Shown in pieces: positions 16,320 through 24,566 of a stretch of 32,215 nucleotides of DNA. The first letter of the stretch is position 1; each line of letters opens with the position of its first letter. The notes below the pieces were generated by a model that was not told the origin of the DNA, ran no database searches, and saw only the letters and a program-made list of their open reading frames with translations. The position numbers and the translations under genes are program-made. The DNA comes from Planktomarina sp. (GTDB lineage: Bacteria > Pseudomonadota > Alphaproteobacteria > Rhodobacterales > Rhodobacteraceae): positions 1 through 32,215 of the forward strand of contig JAHDCF010000037.1 of NCBI GenBank assembly GCA_020630015.1. Direction: 5' to 3'.

Positions 16320-17945
16320 ATGGGTTGGTTGGCAGACGAAAGTGGTTTGGATAAATGCGCGGCAAATTTTGTGCCGCTTACCCCCCTGTCGCATTTGCGC
16401 AGGGCCGCTCAGATATTCAAAGACAAGACCGCCGTGATTTACGGCGATCATCGTGCCACCTATGGTCAATACTATGATCGGGTCACGAAACTGGCCTCTG
16501 GCCTTGTGGCAATGGGGGTAAAACCCGGTAATGTGGTGGCAACCCTTATCCCAAATGTCACGGCACAGATTGAATCTTCTTTTGGTGTTCCGGCGTGTGG
16601 TGCGGTGCTTAACACCATCAACACGCGTCTGGATGCGGATACCGTTGCCTATATTTTTGATCATGGCGAAGCGAAGGTCGCTTTGGTAGATACACAATTT
16701 TTGCCCGTGGTCGAAGACGCCATGACGCGAATGGATGGCACCCCACCCCAAATCATTGAATGCCCAGATGAAGGTGCGGGGTTTCCCGCCACAGGCCGGT
16801 ATGAAACATATGAAGCGTTATTGGCCAAAGGCACCACAGAATTCGAATGGATCATGCCCCAAGACGAATGGGAAAGCCTTGCCCTGAACTATACCTCGGG
16901 AACCACAGGGCGGCCCAAAGGTGTGGTGTATCACCATCGCGGCGCATATATGATGACCATGGGCACAGTGATCAGCTGGCGCATGGTTTTGCATCCGGTA
17001 TTTTTGGCAATCGTTCCCTTGTTTCATTGCAATGGTTGGAACCATACGTGGATGATGCCCGTCTTGGGTGGCACCGTTGTGGGATGCCGTGATATTACGG
17101 CAGCAGCAATTTACAACGCCATCGCCGACGAAGGCGTAAGCCACTTTGGCGGTGCCCCCATCGTGTTGAACATGATTGTGAATTCATCGCAGGCCGATCA
17201 ACGAAACTTTGATCACACCGTCGAAGTGTTTACCGCAGGCGCGCCCCCGGCCCCGGCCACTCTGGCCGCGATTGACAAGATGGGGTTCAATGTCATGCAG
17301 GTTTACGGCCTAACCGAAACCTATGGCCATATCACAGAATGTTTGTGGGATGATGCATGGGCCAACCTGCCAGAGGGCGAACGCGCCGCAATGCAAGCCC
17401 GCCAAGGGGTTGCCATGCCCATGATGGAACGGGTGAACGTGGTGGATGAAAAGAACCAACAAATCCCTATGGATGGCACCACCCAAGGCGAAATCGTGGT
17501 GCAGGGAAATTCAGTGATGAAGGGATACCTGAAAAACCCTGCCGCCACGGCAGAGGCATTTGAAGGTGGCCATTTCCATTCAGGCGACATCGCTGTTCAG
17601 CATGCCAACACCCATATCCAAATCGCCGACCGAAAAAAGGATATCATCATTTCAGGTGGTGAAAACATCTCATCGGTTGAGGTTGAGGGATGTTTGATGG
17701 CGCATCCTTCGGTCAATCTTTGCGCGGTTGTGGCCAAACCAGATGATAAATGGGGTGAAGTGCCTTGTGCCTTTATTGAACTGATCGACGGAAAAACCGC
17801 AACCGAGGCCGAAATCATTGCCTTTGCGCGCGAACATTTGGCGGGTTTCAAAACCCCCAAGAAAGTTGTGTTCCAAGAACTGCCCAAAACATCGACTGGT
17901 AAAATCCAAAAATTCGAACTGCGCACCCAAGCCAAAGAGATGTAA
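16320..17945 (+). CDS. Acyl-CoA synthetase (medium-chain/DmdB-like AMP-binding enzyme)
   Basis: A 541-residue ANL-superfamily enzyme that adenylates a carboxylic acid and transfers it to CoA. Motifs are the P-loop YTSGTTGRPKGV (about 190), VPLFHCNGWNHTWMMP, the A5 motif QVYGLTETYGH, FHSGDIAV, DRKKDIIISGGENISSVEVEG, and the catalytic lysine K528 in KTSTGKIQKFEL. The N terminus ANFVPLTPLSHLRRAAQIF and FGVPACGAVLNTINTRLD place it in the subfamily of medium-chain and aromatic acyl-CoA ligases. That subfamily also includes a DmdB type acting on methylmercaptopropionate in Roseobacters. GAAAGGA precedes the start. Its nearness to the fad operon (about 3 kb) suggests a supply of acyl-CoA substrates, which is inference. 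Confidence 0.92.
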   Translation: MGWLADESGLDKCAANFVPLTPLSHLRRAAQIFKDKTAVIYGDHRATYGQYYDRVTKLASGLVAMGVKPGNVVATLIPNVTAQIESSFGVPACGAVLNTINTRLDADTVAYIFDHGEAKVALVDTQFLPVVEDAMTRMDGTPPQIIECPDEGAGFPATGRYETYEALLAKGTTEFEWIMPQDEWESLALNYTSGTTGRPKGVVYHHRGAYMMTMGTVISWRMVLHPVFLAIVPLFHCNGWNHTWMMPVLGGTVVGCRDITAAAIYNAIADEGVSHFGGAPIVLNMIVNSSQADQRNFDHTVEVFTAGAPPAPATLAAIDKMGFNVMQVYGLTETYGHITECLWDDAWANLPEGERAAMQARQGVAMPMMERVNVVDEKNQQIPMDGTTQGEIVVQGNSVMKGYLKNPAATAEAFEGGHFHSGDIAVQHANTHIQIADRKKDIIISGGENISSVEVEGCLMAHPSVNLCAVVAKPDDKWGEVPCAFIELIDGKTATEAEIIAFAREHLAGFKTPKKVVFQELPKTSTGKIQKFELRTQAKEM

Positions 17946-18015
17946 ACCCATCTTGAGCGATGACGCCCCCAGCGCTAAACTGTGGATATGGATGAGGGGA
18001 ATGGTTGAGCGATAG

Positions 18016-19017
18016 ATGACGACCGCGTTAAAACAATATGCGCGGCTGGAATGCCCCGGCGAATGGTTTGAAGATGCCAACGCGCAGCCCAAAGATGTGG
18101 TCGTTTCATTCGGAAAATCTTCCCTGTTGCTGAGCGATGCAAAGGGTGTGCCCCTGCATCATTGGGATATGCGCAGTCTTCATTGCGAACGCCACGGGCA
18201 TGACCGGGGTGATATCTTTTCAATGGAAGGTGCGCCAGATTGGGTTCGTGTCGAAGATCCATCCATGTTGGATGCGATCGACACCATAACTAAAGCTTTG
18301 CACAGCCCACCCACCCGTTCGTTCAAATTGCGGCGCGTCTTTATACCCGTGGCCGTAATTGGATGTATCTGTGCCGCCGTGGTGTTTGGGCCGGGCCTGA
18401 TGCGCAGTTACGCGGATCAAACGCTGGGTCCTGCCCAACGTGCAAATATAGGGCAAGCCCTTGGTGCGCTTATGTCATCCCATTTTTGTTCATCACCCGA
18501 AGGGGATGCAGCGTTGCGTCAGTTGGCAGATCGGTTGGATGTAACCGAAATCCGTGTGCATCAAACGGCCAAGGCGGCCTTTGCCTTGCCCGGGGGCACG
18601 TTTGTCATCCCTTCTGCAGATTTGTCCAAACTGGACGGGCCGGATGTGGCGGCTGGCATGATTGCTTATGCCAAGGCGGCCACGAAACACGCCTCTCCCT
18701 TGTCCCAAGTTCTTGAAGATGCCCCGGTCGGATCGCTGTTGAAATTGATCACCCAAAACAGATTTGATGACACGCTGGCGCGCAAGTTATCTGATACAAT
18801 TCCGGTCAAAATGCCTCCGGCGCCTGCGCCCATAGATTTGGTGCAGACCTTCCAAGATCATAATCTTGCGGTTCAACCCTTTTCAAAATTTTTGGAAAAC
18901 GCGGATCCAAATCTCGCGCGGGCAATCACCAAAGCCGCGGATAATACCCCAGACAGCAAAAACCCCAGCTTGCCGGATGGGGCATGGCTGGGGCTTCAAT
19001 CAATTTGCGATTTCTGA
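18016..19017 (+). CDS. Single-span membrane protein resembling M48 peptidase but without HExxH
   Basis: A 333-residue protein. Residues 1-100 form a soluble N-terminal domain (WFEDANAQPKDVVVSFGKSSLLL). A transmembrane helix follows at about 108-126 (VFIPVAVIGCICAAVVFGPG). The C-terminal part has a peptidase M48-like core: QALGALMSSHFCSSPEGDAALRQLADRL, then AFALPGGTFVIPSADLSKL (188-206), which matches the M48 segment FALPGGxIVV. Where M48 enzymes carry the zinc motif HExxH, this protein reads AYAKA (217-221), so it cannot bind zinc in the usual way and is likely not a peptidase. It begins 70 bases after the acyl-CoA synthetase stop. GAGGGG lies somewhat far upstream of the ATG. The function is unknown; a scaffold or regulatory role is possible. 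Confidence 0.6.
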   Translation: MTTALKQYARLECPGEWFEDANAQPKDVVVSFGKSSLLLSDAKGVPLHHWDMRSLHCERHGHDRGDIFSMEGAPDWVRVEDPSMLDAIDTITKALHSPPTRSFKLRRVFIPVAVIGCICAAVVFGPGLMRSYADQTLGPAQRANIGQALGALMSSHFCSSPEGDAALRQLADRLDVTEIRVHQTAKAAFALPGGTFVIPSADLSKLDGPDVAAGMIAYAKAATKHASPLSQVLEDAPVGSLLKLITQNRFDDTLARKLSDTIPVKMPPAPAPIDLVQTFQDHNLAVQPFSKFLENADPNLARAITKAADNTPDSKNPSLPDGAWLGLQSICDF

Positions 19018-19026
19018 TCGAAAGGA

Positions 19027-20001
19027 TCAGCGGATAAAGGCCCCGCCATATCCGGCTGATCTTGCGCGTTGCAACGCTGATTGAAGGGCACCTTCACTGC
19101 GGAATGGGCCGATCATGATTACACTGCGCGTTTTGCCAACACCCACCTTGGCGGGCAATCCACGTGCACGCAGGGCGTTCGCTGCAGCACTTGCAGAAGC
19201 CTGCGAAGAAAAGCTGCCCGCCTGAACATATGTTCCGCTTGCCGCTTTTGGGGCAACGCTGACAGTGACTTTGCGATTGCCATTATTCAAACCACGGTTT
19301 GGGTTCAGGCGGTCATCACGCCACACTTCGCGGTACCCTGATGGGGTTTGTCCGTTTTGTGCATTGATATCGCGATCATCGGGGTTCGGGCCAATCCATG
19401 CTGGTGGATGCTGTTTGATACGACGGCTGGTCACAACGGTGTTCGGACGGGTTGGCGTCACTTGAACCGCACGCGGCTGAGCAGATGCCGCCTGTGTGGT
19501 CGATGTCGTATTTGTAACGCGATTGCTTGGCGTCCATTGCTGTGGCCCGCAACGAACACCGGGGCCTGTGTTGATGTAAGGTTGGCTTGATGCGGGCGCG
19601 TTCGGACACCCAGATGTGGCCCGACGTTGAACCGGTGCTGCCGGCTGCGTTGCCGCTGGCGCAGTGACGACACGTTGGGGTTGCTGCACAACACGTCGTA
19701 CCGTTGGTTGCACCTGTTGGCGCTGAACCGGTGCTTTGGCCACTTGTGTTGGCTGGGCACGACGTGAAATGGATGGCGTCAGACCACACATTTGTTTGCG
19801 CTGCCGCGTGACACGCGGATACCAACCACCATCGCGGGCACGAATATAGGCACATCCGCGGCTGTCCACATACTGACTTCCGGTGAAGGATGCCGGGGGC
19901 GTTTCGGCGATCGGACGCGCTTTGCTCAGATCTTGTGCCGAAGCTGATTGTACAGTGCCGATGGCCAGCAAAACTGCACCAATCAATGAAAACCGAGTCA
20001 T
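19027..20001 (-). CDS. Exported SPOR-domain protein with Pro/Gln-rich linker
   Basis: A 324-residue envelope protein with a signal peptide (MTRFSLIGAVLLAIG...SASA|QD). A short Cys-containing domain follows (VDSRGCAYIRARDGGWYPRVTRQRKQMCGL, about 46-75), then a low-complexity linker rich in Pro, Gln, Val and Arg (about 80-160). A second Cys pair lies at GCPNAPAS and VRCGPQQW. The C-terminal SPOR domain (about 252-324) reads YVQAGSFSSQASASAAANALRARGLPA, then VIMIGPF. SPOR domains bind denuded septal peptidoglycan, so it probably acts in cell-wall remodelling or division. GGGGG lies before the ATG at 20001. It is convergent with the M48-like gene, leaving 9 bases between stops. Confidence 0.88.
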   Translation of the reverse strand: MTRFSLIGAVLLAIGTVQSASAQDLSKARPIAETPPASFTGSQYVDSRGCAYIRARDGGWYPRVTRQRKQMCGLTPSISRRAQPTQVAKAPVQRQQVQPTVRRVVQQPQRVVTAPAATQPAAPVQRRATSGCPNAPASSQPYINTGPGVRCGPQQWTPSNRVTNTTSTTQAASAQPRAVQVTPTRPNTVVTSRRIKQHPPAWIGPNPDDRDINAQNGQTPSGYREVWRDDRLNPNRGLNNGNRKVTVSVAPKAASGTYVQAGSFSSQASASAAANALRARGLPAKVGVGKTRSVIMIGPFRSEGALQSALQRARSAGYGGAFIR

Positions 20002-20066
20002 TTATTTACCCCCAAATCTTGTATGGGGAATATTCACCGATTCCGAGGTTTAGTAAAGGCTGACGA

Positions 20067-20693
20067 TCACGCAGTTCCGAACATTCTGTCACCTGCATCC
20101 CCTAAACCTGGTACAATATAGCCAATTTCATTCAACTTCTTGTCAACAGAGGCTGTAACAATGGGAACATCGGGATGTGCGGCCTGCATATTTGCGATGC
20201 CCTCGGGCGCCGCCAACAGACATAGGAACGCTATATTTTGTGCCCCGGCTTCTTTGAGCATATCAATGGCGGCGATGGAAGAATTGCCTGTCGCCAACAT
20301 TGGATCGACTGCAATGACCAACCGTTGATCCAATTGATCTGGCACTTTGAAATAATACTGAACCGGCTTTAACGTTTCTTCATCCCGGTACAATCCAACA
20401 AATCCAACGCGGGCAGATGGGATCAATTCCAATATCCCATCCAACAATCCGTTGCCCGCACGCAAAATCGATACCAAGGCCAGTTTTTTGCCCGCCAAAA
20501 ACGGCACCTCAGCCGGGCCCATCGGGGTTTCGATATCCCGTGTTTCCACATCAAGGTCTCGTGTCACCTCATAGGCCAACAAATGACTGATCTCGCGCAA
20601 CAATTGCCGAAACTGGTTTGACGGGGTATTTTTGTCCCGCATAATGCTCAGCTTATGTTGCACCAAAGGGTGATCAACGACAGTCAGTTTCAT
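20067..20693 (-). CDS. upp: Uracil phosphoribosyltransferase
   Basis: A 208-residue enzyme converting uracil and PRPP to UMP. The PRPP-binding signature [17 protein letters not shown] is complete, and the N terminus [18 protein letters not shown] and the closing [18 protein letters not shown] (uracil-binding GLGDAGDR) are canonical. It is the last gene of the salvage operon. Its ATG overlaps the add stop as ATGA (20690-20693), so it is translated by coupling. It captures the uracil released by the upstream nucleoside-cleaving steps. Confidence 0.97.
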   Translation of the reverse strand: MKLTVVDHPLVQHKLSIMRDKNTPSNQFRQLLREISHLLAYEVTRDLDVETRDIETPMGPAEVPFLAGKKLALVSILRAGNGLLDGILELIPSARVGFVGLYRDEETLKPVQYYFKVPDQLDQRLVIAVDPMLATGNSSIAAIDMLKEAGAQNIAFLCLLAAPEGIANMQAAHPDVPIVTASVDKKLNEIGYIVPGLGDAGDRMFGTA

Positions 20694-21661
20694 GTGGCCT
20701 CCAACAGTTTGGAAATGTCTTGTTTTGTTTCATCACCGCAAAAAGCAGCGTCAAGCGCCGTGGCGTTCAGGGCTTTGAAATCCTCTTCTCCCCACCCAAA
20801 GGTGCGTTCTAACATGTCAAATTCATGGGACATATTGGTGTGAAAAAACGGGGGGTCATCGGTCGACACCGTGACCTTCACCCCCGCGTCGCGCAATTTG
20901 GCGACCGGGTGATCTTGCCATGATGGATAGACCCCCAAGGCAACGTTGCTGCCGGGATTTGTTTCCAGCACCACGCCGGTTTCGGCCAGTTCTTTCACCA
21001 AGGAAGGATCTTCAATGGATCTTACACCGTGACCAATGCGTTCAACACCAAGATCGCGGATCGCCGCGCGAACCTCTTGGGGCCCTCGCCATTCACCGGC
21101 ATGGGTGGTCAGGCGCAGACCCGCCTCGCGCGCCATATCAAAGCTATAGGTGAAATCGCGTTGTTCGCCCACCGTTTCAGCCCCCCCCATTCCGAAACCA
21201 ACAATGAAATCACCAGCGGTTTCAGCGGCGCACAGGGCGGTTTCCTTGGCTTTGTCGGGGCCAAAATGGCGAATGCAGGTGATGATGCCCTTTAACGTGA
21301 CACCATCAACATGTGCCTCTTGGATCGCGGCAAGATATTCGCGCCAAGCAACAAGATCGCGATCCCCACAAAAATCTGGGCTTAAAAACGCCTCTGCATA
21401 AATCACGTTGTGTTCGGCAAGGTTTTCCAAAACGGATTGGGTAAGGCGTTGAAAATCCAACGGGGACCTGAGGGCTTGGGTTGCCACCTCATATACATGC
21501 AAGAATTCTTCAAACGAAGAATACGCATAATTGCCCTGTTCATCAAAGGCGGCGCGGATATCCACGCGCTTTTCATCCGCCAATTTGCGAACAAAGGCTG
21601 GATCGGCAGCGCCTTCCAGATGCAAATGCAGTTCCAGTTTTGGAAATGAGGTCCAGCTCAT
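20690..21661 (-). CDS. add: Adenosine deaminase
   Basis: A 323-residue zinc enzyme deaminating adenosine and deoxyadenosine to (deoxy)inosine. Metal and catalytic residues are visible: HLH (His12, His14) in [12 protein letters not shown], His in [21 protein letters not shown], and [11 protein letters not shown] with the double Asp. The start is the ATG at 21661, which overlaps the deoB stop as ATGA. A longer reading frame to 21706 begins inside deoB and puts the HxH motif too far in. Some proteins of this fold are adenine deaminases; the SxE/FSPDFCG region does not let me separate these fully, but adenosine fits the operon. Confidence 0.93.
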   Translation of the reverse strand: MSWTSFPKLELHLHLEGAADPAFVRKLADEKRVDIRAAFDEQGNYAYSSFEEFLHVYEVATQALRSPLDFQRLTQSVLENLAEHNVIYAEAFLSPDFCGDRDLVAWREYLAAIQEAHVDGVTLKGIITCIRHFGPDKAKETALCAAETAGDFIVGFGMGGAETVGEQRDFTYSFDMAREAGLRLTTHAGEWRGPQEVRAAIRDLGVERIGHGVRSIEDPSLVKELAETGVVLETNPGSNVALGVYPSWQDHPVAKLRDAGVKVTVSTDDPPFFHTNMSHEFDMLERTFGWGEEDFKALNATALDAAFCGDETKQDISKLLEAT

Positions 21662-22809
21662 GTTTTGATCACCTGAGATAAAAGGGGCAGTTCCAAGTGT
21701 TTGCATACCATATCAGCCACATCTGCAAACCCTATATGACCGATTGCCCCTTTCGGCCCCCCGTGGATCAACACTGGAACCCGCTCTCGCGTGTGATCTG
21801 TGCCGTGCCAAGTGGGATCATTGCCGTGATCGGCGGTGAATATGAACATGTCATCCGCACGGGCCTTGGCCAAAACCGGCCCGATGGCCGCGTCAAACCA
21901 TTCCAGATGTTTGGCATATCCATCCACATCCCGCTGATGGCCATAAAGCGTGTCAAATTCCACAAAATTGGCAAACACCAAAGCCCCGTCCGGGGCGGCT
22001 TCAACCTCTGTCGTCAAGTGGTTCATCAGCTGTTCATCCGGGCCTTTGTGGCACATTGATATCCCCCGCATGGAAAAAATGTCGCCGATTTTCCCAATGC
22101 CATGCACAGCTGAGCCCAAATCAGACACGTGATCGCACAGGGTGCGCCCCGGTGGTGCGATGGCGAAATCTTTGCGATTGGCGGTTCGGTGCCAACCGGC
22201 GGTTTCATCCCCCAAAAACGGGCGCGCAATGACGCGGCCCACCTTCATAGGGTGCAAGATTTTGGCCATATCTTTGCAAAGCTGATACAGCCGATCCAAG
22301 CCAAAGTGATCTTCGTGGGCTGCGATTTGAAACACGCTGTCGGCAGATGTGTAACAAATCGGCAGACCCGTTTGCACATGACGTTGGCCAAAAGATTCGA
22401 TCACCGGGATTCCCGAGGCGTGGGTATTGGCCAAACTGCCCCCTGCCAAATCCGCAACGGCATTTAGAACATAATCCGGAAAGGCGGGGTCTGTGTCGGG
22501 AAATAAATGCCATTGCCAAGGCACGGGTACCCCGGCCAATTCCCAATGCCCTGATGGTGTATCTTTGCCCTTTGATACTTCAGTGGCGACAGCCCATCCC
22601 CCATTCCGCGCCACCCAAGGGGTTTGAACGCCTGTTGAAAGGTTCATCGCTTGACCAAGGCCCAAAACCGCAAGATTGGGAACCTTCAAATCTGGATGCG
22701 CCGCAAAGATATGACCCAGCGTATCTGAACCTTCATCGCCAAAATCGGCGGCATCTGGGGCCCCGCCACATCCGACACTGTCCAACACGATCAAAAATGC
22801 GCGGCTCAT
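21658..22809 (-). CDS. deoB: Phosphopentomutase
   Basis: A 383-residue enzyme of the alkaline phosphatase superfamily interconverting (deoxy)ribose 1-phosphate and 5-phosphate. Metal ligands and the phosphorylated threonine are clear: FLIVLDSVGCGGAPDA (Asp10), KGKDTPSGHWEL (Thr84), and FTADHGNDPTWHGTDHTRE with the paired metal sites. The length is normal for DeoB. It processes the pentose 1-phosphates made by thymidine phosphorylase. It overlaps deoA upstream (ATGA, 22806-22809) and add downstream (ATGA). Confidence 0.97.
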   Translation of the reverse strand: MSRAFLIVLDSVGCGGAPDAADFGDEGSDTLGHIFAAHPDLKVPNLAVLGLGQAMNLSTGVQTPWVARNGGWAVATEVSKGKDTPSGHWELAGVPVPWQWHLFPDTDPAFPDYVLNAVADLAGGSLANTHASGIPVIESFGQRHVQTGLPICYTSADSVFQIAAHEDHFGLDRLYQLCKDMAKILHPMKVGRVIARPFLGDETAGWHRTANRKDFAIAPPGRTLCDHVSDLGSAVHGIGKIGDIFSMRGISMCHKGPDEQLMNHLTTEVEAAPDGALVFANFVEFDTLYGHQRDVDGYAKHLEWFDAAIGPVLAKARADDMFIFTADHGNDPTWHGTDHTRERVPVLIHGGPKGAIGHIGFADVADMVCKHLELPLLSQVIKT

Positions 22810-24110
22810 TGGGAAATCCGATCGTGGATCAGCGGAACATCAGATGGGGCACTGTCCCCCACCACAAAGGCCGCCCCGATGGCCGCCTGAACCTGTGATG
22901 CTGCTATGTCAGTCTGGGCATGCACCACAGCCAAGACATCCCCGGCGCGAACTTCCTGTCCCAATGACGCCACCTGTGACAAGCCAACACTAGGGTCGAT
23001 GCGATCCGTTTCTTTTTGACGCCCCCCACCAAGGGATACGGTCGCTTGTCCCAAGGCCTGTCCATCAATGGATTGCACATATCCGGCCTGACCCGCCTTA
23101 ATTTCAAAAGCGGGGGCCACATCCAAATAATCTTGCCAACGATCATCAAAATTTGTGGGCCCACCTTGTGCCGCGATCATTTTGCCAAATACCTCTTGCG
23201 CGTGGCCCGATTGCAGGCAGGCTTGCAACTTTTCAGTCGCGTCTGAAACTGAGGAGGCCAAATTACCGGCAACCAAAAGATCAGCCCCCAGCGCCACGGC
23301 CAATTCAACGCAACGTCCCTGCCCGGTTTGGAACCCGCGCATTATATCAACCACCTCAACCGCGTTCCCAACGCTGGGCAAGACGGGTTGGTTCATATCC
23401 GTCAAAAACGCCGTGGTCGGACAGCCGGCGCCATTGGCCGTTTCCACAAGAGCGCCGGCCAAATCACGTGCGGCATCTTCATCGACCATCACCGCACCGC
23501 TGCCCAGCTTTACGTCCAACACCAAAGCATCCAACCCCGCCGCCAACTTTTTCGCAAGGATAGAGGAGGTGATCAAATCAACAGATCGCACCGTCCCCGT
23601 GACATCGCGGATTCCATACAACCGTTTATCGGCGGGGGCGATATTGCGGGTGGGTGCAACAATGGCGCATCCAACGTCAGACACGATTTTCGCGAATTTA
23701 TCTTGCGCCAATTCAGTGCGAACACCTGGAATGGCCTCTAATTTGTCCAAGGTTCCGCCGGTATGGCCCAAACCACGCCCAGATATCATCGGAACAAAGG
23801 CACCGCAGGCCGCCAAGAGCGGGGCCAACATCAGCGAAACCGCATCCCCCACACCACCGGTTGAATGTTTATCCAACACCGGGCCCGGCACATCCCAAGA
23901 TAGACGATCCCCGCTGTCTCGCATTCCTTGGGTCAGGGCCACACGCCCCTCATCCCCCAAGGCCTGCAAACAAACGGCCATGACAAACGCCCCAGCCTGC
24001 GCATCACTGACGGTTCCTGCCCCAACATCACGCGCAAATTGATAAACGGCATCCGGGCTGGGAACATCCCCGTCCCGCAGAACCTGTAAAACGGATCGGG
24101 CGGTTGTCAC
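22806..24110 (-). CDS. deoA: Thymidine phosphorylase
   Basis: A 434-residue enzyme cleaving thymidine and deoxyuridine with phosphate. The signatures DKHSTGGVGDAVS (Lys81-His82-Ser83, phosphate site) and ISGRGLGHTGGTLDKLE are complete, and the C-terminal alpha/beta domain ends normally. The start codon is GTG: the bases at 24108-24110 read CAC on the plus strand, and it overlaps the cdd stop as GTGA. All other junctions in this operon use ATG. Thymine and uracil released here feed upp; deoxyribose 1-phosphate goes to deoB. Confidence 0.96.
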   Translation of the reverse strand: MTTARSVLQVLRDGDVPSPDAVYQFARDVGAGTVSDAQAGAFVMAVCLQALGDEGRVALTQGMRDSGDRLSWDVPGPVLDKHSTGGVGDAVSLMLAPLLAACGAFVPMISGRGLGHTGGTLDKLEAIPGVRTELAQDKFAKIVSDVGCAIVAPTRNIAPADKRLYGIRDVTGTVRSVDLITSSILAKKLAAGLDALVLDVKLGSGAVMVDEDAARDLAGALVETANGAGCPTTAFLTDMNQPVLPSVGNAVEVVDIMRGFQTGQGRCVELAVALGADLLVAGNLASSVSDATEKLQACLQSGHAQEVFGKMIAAQGGPTNFDDRWQDYLDVAPAFEIKAGQAGYVQSIDGQALGQATVSLGGGRQKETDRIDPSVGLSQVASLGQEVRAGDVLAVVHAQTDIAASQVQAAIGAAFVVGDSAPSDVPLIHDRISQ

Positions 24111-24508
24111 GTGTCCATATCCAGAAAACTGGCATCAAAGGCGCCCGGCAACAAATCCCCCACGGTTGTTTCGGCGCGCGCACCGGCGTGGGTGGCCATG
24201 GTCACAATCACATCCGGCTTGGCAAATTCAGACAGCTTTTGCCGGCACCCCCCACAGGGCGGAACCGGTTGGTCAGACCCGGCAATGACAGCCACTTCGG
24301 CAATTTCATATTCACCGGCCGCGCACATTGCAGCGATGGCCCCGGCCTCTGCACAGGTGCCTTCGGGATAGGCAACATTTTCAACATTGCACCCGGCATA
24401 AATAGCACCCGATGCCCCGCGAATTGCCGCGCCGACATGGAACTTTGAATAAGGTGCGTGGGCCTTCAGGCTGACGGCATGTGCCGCCTCTATCAAATCT
24501 TTACTCAT
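24107..24508 (-). CDS. cdd: Cytidine deaminase
   Basis: A 133-residue homotetrameric-type zinc enzyme deaminating cytidine and deoxycytidine. Zinc and proton-shuttle residues are clear: GCNVENVAYPEGTCAEAGAI (Cys52, Glu54) and PPCGGCRQKL (Cys85, Cys88). The N terminus APYSKFHVGAAI is typical. The ATG at 24508 overlaps the end of a 21-codon ORF; an in-frame extension to 24544 has only a TTG start. It supplies uridine and deoxyuridine to the downstream phosphorylase. Its TGA overlaps the deoA GTG. Confidence 0.95.
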   Translation of the reverse strand: MSKDLIEAAHAVSLKAHAPYSKFHVGAAIRGASGAIYAGCNVENVAYPEGTCAEAGAIAAMCAAGEYEIAEVAVIAGSDQPVPPCGGCRQKLSEFAKPDVIVTMATHAGARAETTVGDLLPGAFDASFLDMDT

Positions 24509-24566
24509 GCCCAACAGTCTTGGTGAGAATGCCCCACTTGGCAAGGTTGAATTTGTAAATCCACAT
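24501..24566 (-). CDS. Candidate 21-codon small protein linking the cupin gene and cdd
   Basis: An open frame of 21 codons fills the gap between two genes exactly. Its ATG (24566-24564) shares one base with the TGA of the upstream cupin gene (TGATG). Its TAA (24503-24501) lies inside the first codons of cdd, whose ATG begins at 24508. The peptide starts MWIYKFNLAKWG and ends TKTVGHE: basic, with two Trp, and able to form one short amphipathic helix. I do not recognise it. There is no separate ribosome-binding site, so translation would depend on coupling. Because the cupin stop and the cdd start are fixed by homology, the double overlap is hard to explain by chance, but a frame this short can arise by accident. 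Confidence 0.45.
   Translation of the reverse strand: MWIYKFNLAKWGILTKTVGHE

Noticed and set aside
23155-24042. 295-codon plus-strand frame
   Set aside because: Antisense to deoA, with Pro/Ser/Thr-rich sequence and no recognisable fold or ribosome-binding site.
24509-24544. Upstream extension of cdd
   Set aside because: It has only a TTG start and adds residues not seen in the family.
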